A program made the translations under genes and the position numbers. From Pseudonocardia sp. (GTDB lineage Bacteria > Actinomycetota > Actinomycetes > Mycobacteriales > Pseudonocardiaceae), in the NCBI GenBank assembly GCA_030147065.1, contig JASLAP010000471.1:1-17435 (forward strand): a stretch of DNA of 17,435 nt, read 5' to 3'. The notes beneath the pieces were generated by a model, which saw only the letters and a list, made by a program, of their open reading frames with translations, ran no database searches and was not told the DNA's origin. Numbering within the stretch: the stretch's first letter is position 1; every line of letters starts with the position of its first letter. Shown piece by piece: positions 1-6,546 of this stretch.

Positions 1-1
1 G

Positions 2-991
2 GTCGGCCTGTTCTGGCCGGTCACGCTCTGGATCGCTGGAGGCGTGTGGTGGCGGCGCCGAGCCGGCGCGGCTGCGGGCTCCGCTGCGCCGGTCCGTCGT
101 CCTTCCCTGGCAGGCACGATCGCTGTGGGTGCGGTGGGGTCGATCGTGACGGTCGCTGCGCTCGGCGCTGTCGCTCCTCCGCCTGCGCCCACGTCCTCGC
201 CGTCGTCGCTGGCCAGCGCTACGGCGCCGGCCGCGGGGATATCGGCGCCCCTGCCGGTGGCTGCGTCGGCGCCCCTGCTCGTGGTCGATGTGGTGGACGG
301 CGACACCGTGGACCTCAGCGATGGCCGGCGCGTTCGGTTGCTCGGAATCGATGCGCCGGACGAGGGGGAGTGCGGGTACCGGGAGGCGACCGAGTTCGCT
401 CGCACCTCGTTGCTCGACCGGCAGGTGCAGGTCGCTGCTGATCCCACTCAGGCCGAGACCGACCAGTCCGGCCGCGCGCTCTTGTACGTGGGCGCGCCAC
501 AGGACTACTCGATCGCGGCGGCTGCGGCCGGCTGGGCCGAGCACTACGTCTTCGACGGCAAGCCCGTGCAGAAGGCGGCGCAGATCGAGGCCGCGCAGCA
601 GACCGCCCAGGACCGGCGAGTGGGGATCTGGGGCATCCTGTGCGCGCCCGCCCCGACCTCGGCGCCGGCGCCCACCCGGCAGGCACCGCCGTCGGCAGAA
701 CAGGACGACGACGATCGCGACCGGGCGGCCGCAGCTCCGCGAGCCCAGCCCCGACCCGAACCGCAGCCGGAGCCCGAGCCGCGGCCAGCGCCGGAGCCGG
801 CGCCCGAGCCGGAGCCGGAGCCGGAGCCGGTCGTGGAATCCGACTGCCACCCCAGCTACGTGCCGTGCGTCCCGAACGGACCGGACCTGGACTGCGGCGA
901 GATCGGCCACGCGGTGCGGGTCGTCGGACCGGACGAGTACCGCCTCGATGGTGAGGACAACGACGGGCGGGGCTGCGAGAGCTACGGCTGA
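2..991 (+). CDS. Membrane-anchored thermonuclease (SNase-like) with C-terminal excalibur-like domain, 5' end probably outside window
   Basis: This is a predicted phosphodiesterase of the staphylococcal nuclease fold, anchored to the membrane and facing outward. Residues are counted from the GTG at 44. A hydrophobic segment lies at 24-45 and a Pro/Ala/Ser linker at 46-78. The SNase domain at about 79-198 contains VVDGDTVDL, RVRLLGIDAPD and SGRALLYV. Arg98 and Arg144 match the catalytic arginines, but Asp106 sits where the general-base Glu normally is. A Pro-Glu repeat (235-262) leads to a Cys-containing tail ending LDGEDNDGRGCE, which is excalibur-like and probably binds Ca2+. The frame is open back to base 2 and upstream codons encode another hydrophobic run (LFWPVTLWIAGG). 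The GGAGG at 38-42 is too close to GTG 44 to serve it. The true start is therefore probably upstream of the window, and GTG 44 is the fallback. Confidence 0.85.
   Translation, partial: VGLFWPVTLWIAGGVWWRRRAGAAAGSAAPVRRPSLAGTIAVGAVGSIVTVAALGAVAPPPAPTSSPSSLASATAPAAGISAPLPVAASAPLLVVDVVDGDTVDLSDGRRVRLLGIDAPDEGECGYREATEFARTSLLDRQVQVAADPTQAETDQSGRALLYVGAPQDYSIAAAAAGWAEHYVFDGKPVQKAAQIEAAQQTAQDRRVGIWGILCAPAPTSAPAPTRQAPPSAEQDDDDRDRAAAAPRAQPRPEPQPEPEPRPAPEPAPEPEPEPEPVVESDCHPSYVPCVPNGPDLDCGEIGHAVRVVGPDEYRLDGEDNDGRGCESYG
806..830 (+). repeat. Tandem hexamer GAGCCG x4 encoding Glu-Pro repeats
   Basis: Four perfect copies of GAGCCG run in frame and encode the Glu-Pro spacer (residues 255-262) between the nuclease domain and the excalibur-like tail. 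Imperfect Glu-Pro units extend upstream to about base 755. Such simple repeats are prone to slippage, so the linker length is likely to vary between strains (inference). Confidence 0.8.
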
Positions 992-1072
992 GTCAGCAGC
1001 TCGCGCTCGCCTCCCCCCATCGGCTGTGACGCCCGTCGCAGGATGAGACGCCGGCGGCGCGGGGTGCGCGGT

Positions 1073-1102
1073 TATCGTCCGGCGATCAGCCGAGCGAGGG
1101 AG
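1073..1102 (+). promoter_or_regulatory. Candidate -10 box and ribosome binding site of the BLUF gene
   Basis: TATCGT at 1073-1078 fits the actinobacterial TANNNT -10 pattern, and AGGGAG at 1097-1102 is a good Shine-Dalgarno sequence ahead of the ATG at 1110. I see no convincing -35 hexamer. The ribosome binding site supports the chosen start; the promoter call is weaker. Confidence 0.4.
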
Positions 1103-1109
1103 CAGTGCG

Positions 1110-1574
1110 ATGACCGAGGCCCGTGACCCCGCCGAGCCCGCACCGACGTTCCGGCTGGTGTACCGCAGCCACAGCCGGGTCCCGGCCGACCGCCGGCACG
1201 ACGCGCTGGCCTCGATCTTCGACGTGGCCCGGGCGAAGAACGCGGAGCTGCAGGTGACTGGCGCGCTGCTGATCACCGATCACTACTTCGTGCAGACCCT
1301 GGAGGGCGAGGAGGGCCGGGTGCGGGCCCTGTTCGAGCGGATCAAGCGCGACGAGCGCCACGACGAGGTCATCGTCGTGGCGGAGGAGACGCCCGCGGAG
1401 CGGGTCTTCGGGCAGTGGGCGATGGCGCGGGTGGACGCGGCCGGCGGCGCCGACATCCCGCTGCACACCACCGAGAGCGGGACGATCCGCTCGGCGGAGC
1501 CGACCCCGCTGACCCGCGACCAGGCGGCGCTGCTCAAGCACATGCGCAACACGATCGGCGCCGACGTCGTCTGA
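1110..1574 (+). CDS. BLUF-domain protein (blue-light sensor using FAD)
   Basis: BLUF domains bind FAD non-covalently and sense blue light through a Tyr-Gln hydrogen-bond switch. At 154 aa this is a short stand-alone BLUF protein with no fused output domain. The expected residues are all visible: Tyr18 in FRLVYRS, Asn44 in RAKNAELQVTG, Gln62 in YFVQTLEG, and Trp103/Met105 in GQWAM. The pattern RIKRDERHDEV followed by ERVFGQW is typical of the second half of the domain. Residues from about 110 form a short extension rich in charged and polar residues. Proteins of this size usually act by contacting a separate partner, and no obvious partner (EAL, cyclase, MerR-like) is adjacent. The start is fixed by a Shine-Dalgarno sequence. 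The gene converges on the methyltransferase, with 18 bases between the stops. Confidence 0.88.
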   Translation: MTEARDPAEPAPTFRLVYRSHSRVPADRRHDALASIFDVARAKNAELQVTGALLITDHYFVQTLEGEEGRVRALFERIKRDERHDEVIVVAEETPAERVFGQWAMARVDAAGGADIPLHTTESGTIRSAEPTPLTRDQAALLKHMRNTIGADVV

Positions 1575-1592
1575 GCGCGTGCGGCCGCGGGG

Positions 1593-2237
1593 TCAGGCAG
1601 GCCGCCGCGCGGCGAGCAGCACCTGCGGGCGCAGCGACGGCGGTTGCACCGGCAGCCGCAGCTCGGCGACCACGTCGAGACCGGCGTCGGCCAGCATCCC
1701 GGCCAGCTCCTCGGGGCGGTACAGGTGGGTCGTCCAGGACACCGGCAGGCCGCCGTACCCCTCGGTCCGCAGGATGTCGCCGTCGCCGACGTGCGTGCCG
1801 ACCAGCGCCTGACCGCCGGGGACGAGCGCCTGGGCGAATGTCCGCAGCACGCCGGGCAGCGCCTCCCGCGGGAGGTTGAACAGCGACCACCAGCCGAGCA
1901 CGCCGCCGAGCGAGGCCGGCGGGAGGTCGAGCTCGGTCGCCGAGGCGACGGAGAACCGCAGCTCGGGGTACTGCCGGCGGGCGTGCTCGATCATCCGCGG
2001 CGACAGGTCGATGCCCGAGGCGTCCAGACCGAGGCCGGCGAGGTGCGCGGTGACGGTGCCGGGGCCGCAGCCGACGTCCAGGACCGGGCCGAGCCCGCGG
2101 ACGGACTCGGCGAACGCGGCGAGCACGGCCCGCAGCCACGGCTCCGGCTCCAACCGGCCCATGGCGAGCTCGACGTAGGCGTCGGCGACCCGGTCGTAGG
2201 ACTCGCGGACCGTCTCGAGGTCGGAGGGCTGCTGCAC
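1593..2237 (-). CDS. Class I SAM-dependent methyltransferase
   Basis: This 214-aa protein has a Rossmann-type methyltransferase core. Motif I is VLDVGCGPG at 52-60, with acidic Asp77 at the end of the second strand (SGIDLSPRMIEHAR). FSVASATELDLPPASL matches the motif II/post-I region, and LVPGGQALVGTHVGDG follows before helix and strand elements ending in LLAARRP. It resembles the generic methyltransferase families (Methyltransf_11/25 type). The substrate cannot be read from sequence. The GTG start at 2237 lacks a Shine-Dalgarno sequence but is preceded by a -10-like TAGAGT at the correct distance for a leaderless mRNA. The gene is divergent from the hydrolase/TetR operon. Confidence 0.85.
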   Translation of the reverse strand: MQQPSDLETVRESYDRVADAYVELAMGRLEPEPWLRAVLAAFAESVRGLGPVLDVGCGPGTVTAHLAGLGLDASGIDLSPRMIEHARRQYPELRFSVASATELDLPPASLGGVLGWWSLFNLPREALPGVLRTFAQALVPGGQALVGTHVGDGDILRTEGYGGLPVSWTTHLYRPEELAGMLADAGLDVVAELRLPVQPPSLRPQVLLAARRPA

Positions 2238-2249
2238 GGGGGCACTCTA
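2238..2249 (-). promoter_or_regulatory. -10 box predicting a leaderless methyltransferase mRNA
   Basis: On the minus strand TAGAGT (2244-2249) is followed by six bases and then GTG at 2237. Transcription would begin at or next to the start codon. No good -35 hexamer is visible. Confidence 0.45.
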
Positions 2250-2280
2250 CGCACGGCCGGCGGGGCCGTCGGGCATCGCC

Positions 2281-2338
2281 TTGACACCTCTGGCTAATGT
2301 GACTAGCTTGTAGCTAATCAAGTTAGTCGCCTGGAGGG
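2281..2338 (+). promoter_or_regulatory. Promoter and TetR-type operator for the hydrolase/TetR operon, with ribosome binding site
   Basis: TTGACA (2281-2286), a 17-base spacer and TAGCTT (2304-2309) make a near-consensus promoter. Over and just after the -10 lies an inverted repeat: GACTAGCTTG at 2301-2310 and CAAGTTAGTC at 2319-2328 pair at 9 of 10 positions across an 8-base spacer. GCTAAT also occurs twice, 20 bases apart (2293 and 2313). The size and position fit autorepression by the TetR protein encoded as the second gene. GGAGGG at 2333-2338 is the Shine-Dalgarno sequence for ATG 2343. Confidence 0.8.
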
Positions 2339-2342
2339 CAGC

Positions 2343-3179
2343 ATGACCGAGTACCTGGACATCGCCGGCAACACCCTCGCCTACGAGGTCACCGGGCAGG
2401 GCCCCCTGGTCGTGCTGGCGCACGGCATGGGCGACAGCCGGCACTCCTACCGCTTCCTCGTCCCGGCGCTGGTCGAGGCCGGGTACCGGGTCGCCAACGT
2501 CGACATCCGCGGCTCCGGCGACTCCAGCGTCGGCTGGGACGGCTACAGCCGCACCGACATCGCCGGTGACCTGGTCGCCGTCGTGCGCCACCTCGGCGGC
2601 CCGGCCGTGATCATCGGCCAGTCGATCAGCGGCGGCGCCGCGACCATCGCGGCCGCCACCGCGCCCGACCTGGTCACCGGAGTCATCGAGCTGGCGCCGT
2701 TCACCCGCAAGCAGTCGATCTCCCTGGGCGGGATGCTGCGGGTGCAGCGCTACCGGGCCGGGTCCACCCACCTGATGACGACCCTGCTCCGGGGAAGCGT
2801 GTCGAGCTGGAAGAAGTACCTGGACCTGGCCTACCCGACCAAGCCGGCCGACTGGGCCGGCGAGCTGGCCCGCATCGAGGCGAAGCTGAGCGAGCCCGGT
2901 CGGATGGCGGCCCTGCAGGCCATGGCCAGGTCCGCCCCGACCGACGCCGGCGCGCAACTGCCCCACGTCACCCGCCCGGTGCTGGTCATCGAGGGCAGCG
3001 CCGACCCCGACTGGGCCGACCCGCGCGCCGAGGGCGAGAAGATCGTCGCCGACCTGCCCGACGGCCTCGGTGAACTGGTGGTCATCGACGGCGCCGGCCA
3101 CTACCCGCACGCCGAGACCCCCGAGAAGGTCCTCGCGTCGGCCCTGCCCTTCCTGGCCAGGACCGCCGCCCGTGCCTAG
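2343..3179 (+). CDS. Alpha/beta-fold hydrolase
   Basis: This 278-aa cytosolic hydrolase is of the alpha/beta superfamily. The oxyanion-region motif is LAHGMGDS (25-32). The nucleophile elbow is GQSISGG with Ser94. The acid is probably Asp221 or Asp223 in IEGSADPDW, and the catalytic His is His253 in GAGHYPHAETPE. All three triad positions are in the usual order. A cap region lies at about 120-205. The second small residue of the elbow is Ser rather than Gly, which is tolerated in this fold. Family membership says hydrolase (ester, epoxide, lactone or halide are all possible), and the sequence does not decide among them. It is first in an operon with the TetR gene, which overlaps its last codons. 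The tightly controlled promoter suggests induction by a small, probably lipophilic substrate (inference). Confidence 0.88.
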   Translation: MTEYLDIAGNTLAYEVTGQGPLVVLAHGMGDSRHSYRFLVPALVEAGYRVANVDIRGSGDSSVGWDGYSRTDIAGDLVAVVRHLGGPAVIIGQSISGGAATIAAATAPDLVTGVIELAPFTRKQSISLGGMLRVQRYRAGSTHLMTTLLRGSVSSWKKYLDLAYPTKPADWAGELARIEAKLSEPGRMAALQAMARSAPTDAGAQLPHVTRPVLVIEGSADPDWADPRAEGEKIVADLPDGLGELVVIDGAGHYPHAETPEKVLASALPFLARTAARA

Positions 3180-3762
3180 GGCCGGACTCACCCCGGCGGC
3201 GGTCACCGCGGCCGCCGCCGCGCTGGTCGACGAGATCGGCTTCGAGCACCTCAGCATGGGCCTGCTCGCCGAACGGCTCGGGATCAGGACCCCCTCGCTC
3301 TACAAGCACGTCGCCGGCCAGGCCGACCTGGCCCACCGGATCGCCGTCCTGGCCATGACCGAGTTCGGGGACGTCATCCGCGACGCGACCCAGGGCCGGT
3401 CCGGCAGCGACGCCCTCGCCGCCGGTGCCCAGGCGATGCGCACGTACGTGAAGGAGCACCCCGGCCGGTACGCGGCGGGCAACCTCGCCCGGCCGACCGG
3501 GCCCGACGACCCGCTCATCCCCGCGGTCGAGCGGGTACTCGCCTCGTGGGCGGCGATGCTGCACGGGTACGGGCTGGACCCCGGCCAGGAGATCCACGCC
3601 ATGCGGATGATGCGCAGCGCGCTGCACGGGTTCGCCACCCTGGAGGCGGCCGGCAGCTTCCAGATCGACGCCGACATCGACGACAGCTTCACCTGGATGA
3701 TCGACTTCATCGATCACCGCCTGCGGTCCATGACCGTCGAACACTCCGCGTCCTCACCCTGA
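3172..3762 (+). CDS. TetR/AcrR family transcriptional regulator, WHG-type ligand domain
   Basis: The N-terminal helix-turn-helix (about residues 5-50) shows GFEHLSMGLLAERLGI and RTPSLYKHVAGQADL, the classic TetR recognition helix with S/TLYxHV. The C-terminal part has ALHGFATLEAAGSF, the WHG-like signature of one TetR ligand-domain family. I chose GTG 3172: it overlaps the hydrolase stop by 8 bases, puts the helix-turn-helix near the N-terminus as usual, and gives a normal 196 aa. The open frame extends back to 3070, but that part is only a shadow of the hydrolase. Translation is probably coupled. The likely target is the palindrome at 2301-2328. The last bases overlap the convergent methyltransferase gene. 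Confidence 0.88.
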   Translation: MPRAGLTPAAVTAAAAALVDEIGFEHLSMGLLAERLGIRTPSLYKHVAGQADLAHRIAVLAMTEFGDVIRDATQGRSGSDALAAGAQAMRTYVKEHPGRYAAGNLARPTGPDDPLIPAVERVLASWAAMLHGYGLDPGQEIHAMRMMRSALHGFATLEAAGSFQIDADIDDSFTWMIDFIDHRLRSMTVEHSASSP

Positions 3763-4515
3763 CCGGCGGCTCCGGGCCTCGATCAGGTGCCGGGTCGAGT
3801 GGGCGACCAGCGACCCCGTCTCCCGGATCTCGTCGTCGATGCGGCGGAGCGCTTCCGAGTAGCGGTCGACGTCGAAGTCGGGAACCCACCAGACGCACTT
3901 GCGCAGGATGAACACCACCGCGCCGACGTCGAGGAACTCCATCCGGCACCGGGCTGTCCGGACGTCGAGCACCTGCAGCCCGGCGGCTTCGGCCGCTGCC
4001 GCCTCGGCGTCCGGGTGCCGCGACCGGCGCTGTTCGGGTGTCGTCGCGACGAACCGCTCGATCAGGTCGAACGCCGAGCCGGGCCCCACGTGCTGGGCCA
4101 GGTAGCGCCCCTCGGCGGCGAGCACGCGGGCGATCTCCGGCCAGTCCGGCGAGAGCGGGTGCCGGCTGACGACCAGCTCGAACGCGTCGTCCTCGAACGG
4201 GAGGCCGTCCTGCTGACGGGTCTCGACGACCTCGACCCCGCGCGGAGCGAGCAACTCCTCGGCCCGCCGGGCGTTCGGCGGCCAGCTCTCGGTCACGCAC
4301 ATGCGGGCGGGCAGCACGGGGATCCCCGCGATCACCTCCCCGCCGCCGGTGTCGATGTCGAGGGCGGATCGGACGCGCGGCAACCGCCCGGCCAGCAACC
4401 GGGAGTAGCCCCAGGGTGGACGCTCCTCGGTCGCCCGGCCCGCCAGCCAGTCGAACCCCCAGCCGCCGACGTCGGCGGTTCCGCCCTCGGCGACCAGCTC
4501 ATCGAACCCGCGCAC
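3754..4515 (-). CDS. Class I SAM-dependent methyltransferase (GFDELVAEG...TEERPPWGY type)
   Basis: This is a 253-aa predicted methyltransferase. The start region (RGFDELVAEGG, then GWGFDWLAGRATEERPPWGYSRL) is typical of an actinobacterial family. SAM-binding motif I is ALDIDTGGGE (51-60), followed by LPFEDDAFELVVSRHPL and VLAAEGRYLAQHVGPGS. The acidic residue after motif I appears as CVTES, so this is a somewhat divergent fold. The substrate is unknown. GTG 4515 is chosen by similarity to the usual N-terminus. An alternative GTG at 4587 overlaps the MerR stop as GTGA, which would add 24 residues and couple translation to MerR. Its proximity to the MerR gene on the same strand suggests a two-gene operon. 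The open frame runs back to 5400 but only by reading antisense through the MerR and aminotransferase genes. Confidence 0.82.
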   Translation of the reverse strand: MRGFDELVAEGGTADVGGWGFDWLAGRATEERPPWGYSRLLAGRLPRVRSALDIDTGGGEVIAGIPVLPARMCVTESWPPNARRAEELLAPRGVEVVETRQQDGLPFEDDAFELVVSRHPLSPDWPEIARVLAAEGRYLAQHVGPGSAFDLIERFVATTPEQRRSRHPDAEAAAAEAAGLQVLDVRTARCRMEFLDVGAVVFILRKCVWWVPDFDVDRYSEALRRIDDEIRETGSLVAHSTRHLIEARSRRSG

Positions 4516-4583
4516 GGGATCAGACGATCGTCGCCGCGTGCCCGGTGCGTCCAGCCGATTGCCGCCCGGACCGCCCGACGCCC

Positions 4584-4937
4584 TCACGTCCGCGTGCTGC
4601 GCTCGAGCACCTCGCGGAGGCGCGCTCGGGCCTCGCCCAGCGCGCTGATCTGGTCGTCGACCCGGTGGAGGTGCTCGAGCAGCATCGGGGCGGCGCACTG
4701 TTCGAGGCGGGGGCCGGGGCCGTCGACGCAGGGCAGGAGGTCGTAGACCAGTGTGGTGGGGATGCCGGCGGCGAGCAGGGCGCGGATGTGGCCCACGGTG
4801 GTCACGGCCTCGTCGTCGTAGCGGCGGTGCCCACGTCCGCCGTCGTCGCGATGGGATCGCAGCAGGCCCTGCTGCTCGTAGTAGCGCAGCGCTCGGGGGC
4901 TCGCCCCGGTCGCGCGGGACAGCTCGCCGATCCGCAC
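4584..4937 (-). CDS. MerR family transcriptional regulator
   Basis: This 117-aa regulator opens with VRIGELSRATGASPRALRYY, the MerR winged helix, followed by the wing motif HRRYDDEAV. A C-terminal dimerisation coiled coil includes LLEHLHRVDDQISALGEAR. Cys70 and Cys81 in the effector-side region are common in small MerR proteins, and I do not read them as a metal site. I chose GTG 4937: it has GGAGAGG about eight bases upstream and starts at the family's usual first residues. The longer start at 4976 lies inside the operator palindrome and has no Shine-Dalgarno sequence. The gene is divergent from the aminotransferase and upstream of the methyltransferase, so it most likely controls both through 4964-4995. 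Confidence 0.87.
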   Translation of the reverse strand: MRIGELSRATGASPRALRYYEQQGLLRSHRDDGGRGHRRYDDEAVTTVGHIRALLAAGIPTTLVYDLLPCVDGPGPRLEQCAAPMLLEHLHRVDDQISALGEARARLREVLERSTRT

Positions 4938-4963
4938 GTGACCGACCTCTCCACCGTCTCGGC

Positions 4964-4995
4964 TTGAATCTGACACCTGCGTCAGATTCTAGGGT
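4964..4995 (+). promoter_or_regulatory. MerR-type promoter/operator between MerR and aminotransferase genes
   Basis: GAATCTGAC (4966-4974) and GTCAGATTC (4981-4989) form a perfect 9-base inverted repeat around a 6-base centre. It sits between a -35 TTGAAT (4964-4969) and a -10 TAGGGT (4990-4995) with a 20-base spacer. MerR regulators are known to act on over-long 19-20 base spacers with the dyad between the two hexamers, which is what is seen here. The -10 ends seven bases before ATG 5003, so the aminotransferase mRNA is probably leaderless. Confidence 0.82.
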
Positions 4996-5002
4996 CGGGT
5001 CC

Positions 5003-5797
5003 ATGACGACGATGTGGCGCAACGGGGTCCCGGCCGGCGCCGGGGATGCCGCGGACCTGGCGTTCGCCGGGTTCGCCCACTTCACGGCGATGCAGGTCCG
5101 CGAGGGTGCGGTGCGCGGGCTGGACCTGCACCTGCGACGGTTGCGGGACGCGTCGCGGGAGTTGTTCGGTCGGGCGCTGGACGAGGCCGTCGTGCGCGAC
5201 CGTATGCGGCAGGCGCTGGTCACCGCTCCGCCGGCGGTGTCGATGACGGTGACGGTGCACGCCGCTGAGGGCGAGTTCGCCCCGGCCGAGCCGGACCGCC
5301 CGCTGGAGGTGACGGTCCGGGTCGGTGCGGCGTCGGACGGTCCGGCGGGCCCGCTGGCGTTGGACGTGGTCGAGCACGAGCGGTTCCTGCCGCACGTCAA
5401 GCACGTCGGCGAGGGCGCGAAGACCTACCACCTGCGGGCCGCGCGGGCAGCCGGGTTCGACGACGCGGCGTTCGTCGACCGGTCGGGGCGGTTGAGCGAG
5501 GCCACGATCTGGAACCTCGCCTTCTCCGACGGCGGGACGGTCGTCTGGCCCCGGGCCGGCAAGCTCGACGGGACCACGATGCAGATCCTGCAGCGCCAAC
5601 TGCACCGCGCCGGCGTCCCCCAGCAGGAGCGCGACATCCTCCCCGGGGATCTGAGCGGGCTGTCCGCGGTGGTCATGAACTCCTGGACCCCCGCGGTCCC
5701 GGTGAGCCGCATCGGCACCCACCGGCTGGAGGGCGACACCCGGTTCGTGGAGATCCTGCGTGATGCGTTCGCCGCGGAGGTGCCCGCACGTCCGTAG
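5003..5797 (+). CDS. Aminotransferase class IV family protein (fold-type IV PLP enzyme)
   Basis: This 264-aa protein has the branched-chain/D-amino-acid aminotransferase and aminodeoxychorismate-lyase fold. The N-terminal strand pattern ends in VREGAVRGLDLHLRRL, with Arg/His in the usual place. The predicted Schiff-base lysine is Lys133 in HVKHVGEGAKTYHLRAARAAG. It is followed by GFDDAAFVDRSGRLSEATIWNLAF, which matches the family's GxDEal..D..G.vsE....N signature with Glu166 as the PLP-N1 contact. The substrate is not predictable: it could be an aminotransferase or a lyase. The start is ATG 5003, with ATG 5012 as an alternative. It is controlled by the MerR-type dyad directly upstream. The stop lies nine bases from the convergent membrane-protein stop. 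Confidence 0.85.
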   Translation: MTTMWRNGVPAGAGDAADLAFAGFAHFTAMQVREGAVRGLDLHLRRLRDASRELFGRALDEAVVRDRMRQALVTAPPAVSMTVTVHAAEGEFAPAEPDRPLEVTVRVGAASDGPAGPLALDVVEHERFLPHVKHVGEGAKTYHLRAARAAGFDDAAFVDRSGRLSEATIWNLAFSDGGTVVWPRAGKLDGTTMQILQRQLHRAGVPQQERDILPGDLSGLSAVVMNSWTPAVPVSRIGTHRLEGDTRFVEILRDAFAAEVPARP

Positions 5798-5806
5798 CGG
5801 CCGCCC

Positions 5807-6355
5807 TCACCCGCGGCTGTCCAGCTGCCCGCGCAGCATCAGGAAGCCCACTGTGGCGAGGTAGGCGCCGGCCACGATCCCACCACCGACCTGGGACAGC
5901 ACGATCGTGCCCAGCACGACCACGGGCAGCAGGGCGGCGATCGGCCGGGGCACCCGGCCGGCCCGCCACAGCGAGACCGCCAGCCCGATCGAGCCCGCCA
6001 GCCACAACGCGTTGGCGGCCAGCGCGACGGGCGGGAAGAAGGGCAGGTCCTCGCCGTTGATCGCGCTGGACAGCGTGCCGACGGTCAGCAGCACCGTGCC
6101 GGCGGAGGCGATCCGCGCGGTCCACGGCTCCCGGGCCGACGCCCCGAGCCGCAGGTGGACGACCGGCAGTGCCCACAGCATCACGGTCAGACCGACCAGC
6201 AGCACGCGGGTCCGGGGGTCGATCGCCGCCGTGGCGTCCTGCGGGAACAGCAGCTGGGTCGCGCCCATGGCGACGGAGAAGACGGCCGCCGCGACGGCGG
6301 TGGCGCCGGCGACGGTGTCGGACCGGTGGGTCTCGGGTGCGGACGTGGTGGTCAC
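5807..6355 (-). CDS. Integral membrane protein of unknown function
   Basis: This 182-aa protein is made almost entirely of hydrophobic helices at about 14-36, 50-68, 82-99, 107-130 and 138-175 (five or six segments). A short polar N-terminus (TTTSAPETHRSD) precedes them. I see no catalytic or transport signature. The GTG start at 6355 has GAGGAG five to seven bases upstream. It is divergent from the histidine kinase gene across a 191-base gap, so it may be a target of that system, but this is inference from position only. Confidence 0.7.
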   Translation of the reverse strand: MTTTSAPETHRSDTVAGATAVAAAVFSVAMGATQLLFPQDATAAIDPRTRVLLVGLTVMLWALPVVHLRLGASAREPWTARIASAGTVLLTVGTLSSAINGEDLPFFPPVALAANALWLAGSIGLAVSLWRAGRVPRPIAALLPVVVLGTIVLSQVGGGIVAGAYLATVGFLMLRGQLDSRG

Positions 6356-6496
6356 GGGGACTCCTCGGCTCGGTGGACGCCCTGGCCGGGCGGCACCACG
6401 ACGCTAGGAACGGCGCCGCCGGCCGGCATCGGTCTGCGGTCCACCCAGCGGCCGCGACGGGTCGCGATCACCCTCCGACCCCGGTCGACACGGCAT

Positions 6497-6540
6497 GTGG
6501 ACCTGAGGTGGACGTGTCGGACACCCGCGGCACGTAGGTT
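6497..6540 (+). promoter_or_regulatory. Candidate histidine-kinase promoter with direct repeats
   Basis: TAGGTT (6535-6540) followed by six bases and GTG 6547 predicts a leaderless mRNA. Upstream, GTGGAC occurs at 6497-6502 and 6508-6513, 11 bases (one helical turn) apart, in the position expected for an activator site. No consensus -35 is visible, which is compatible with activator dependence. The rest of the 6356-6546 gap holds a possible minus-strand -10 (TAGCGT, 6401-6406) for the membrane gene and nothing else I recognise. Confidence 0.4.
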
Positions 6541-6546
6541 CCGTCC

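Noticed and set aside
806..830. GAGCCG tandem repeat considered as a regulatory or CRISPR-like repeat
   Set aside because: It is in frame, has no spacers and encodes the Glu-Pro linker of the thermonuclease.
2247..3257. A 336-codon minus-strand frame antisense to the alpha/beta-hydrolase
   Set aside because: It is shadow sequence with no domain pattern; the plus-strand gene has a complete catalytic triad.
3754..5400. A 548-codon minus-strand open frame spanning methyltransferase, MerR and aminotransferase regions
   Set aside because: Only its last 253 codons look like a protein. Upstream of 4587 it reads antisense through the MerR and aminotransferase genes with low-complexity Arg/Pro/Ser sequence.
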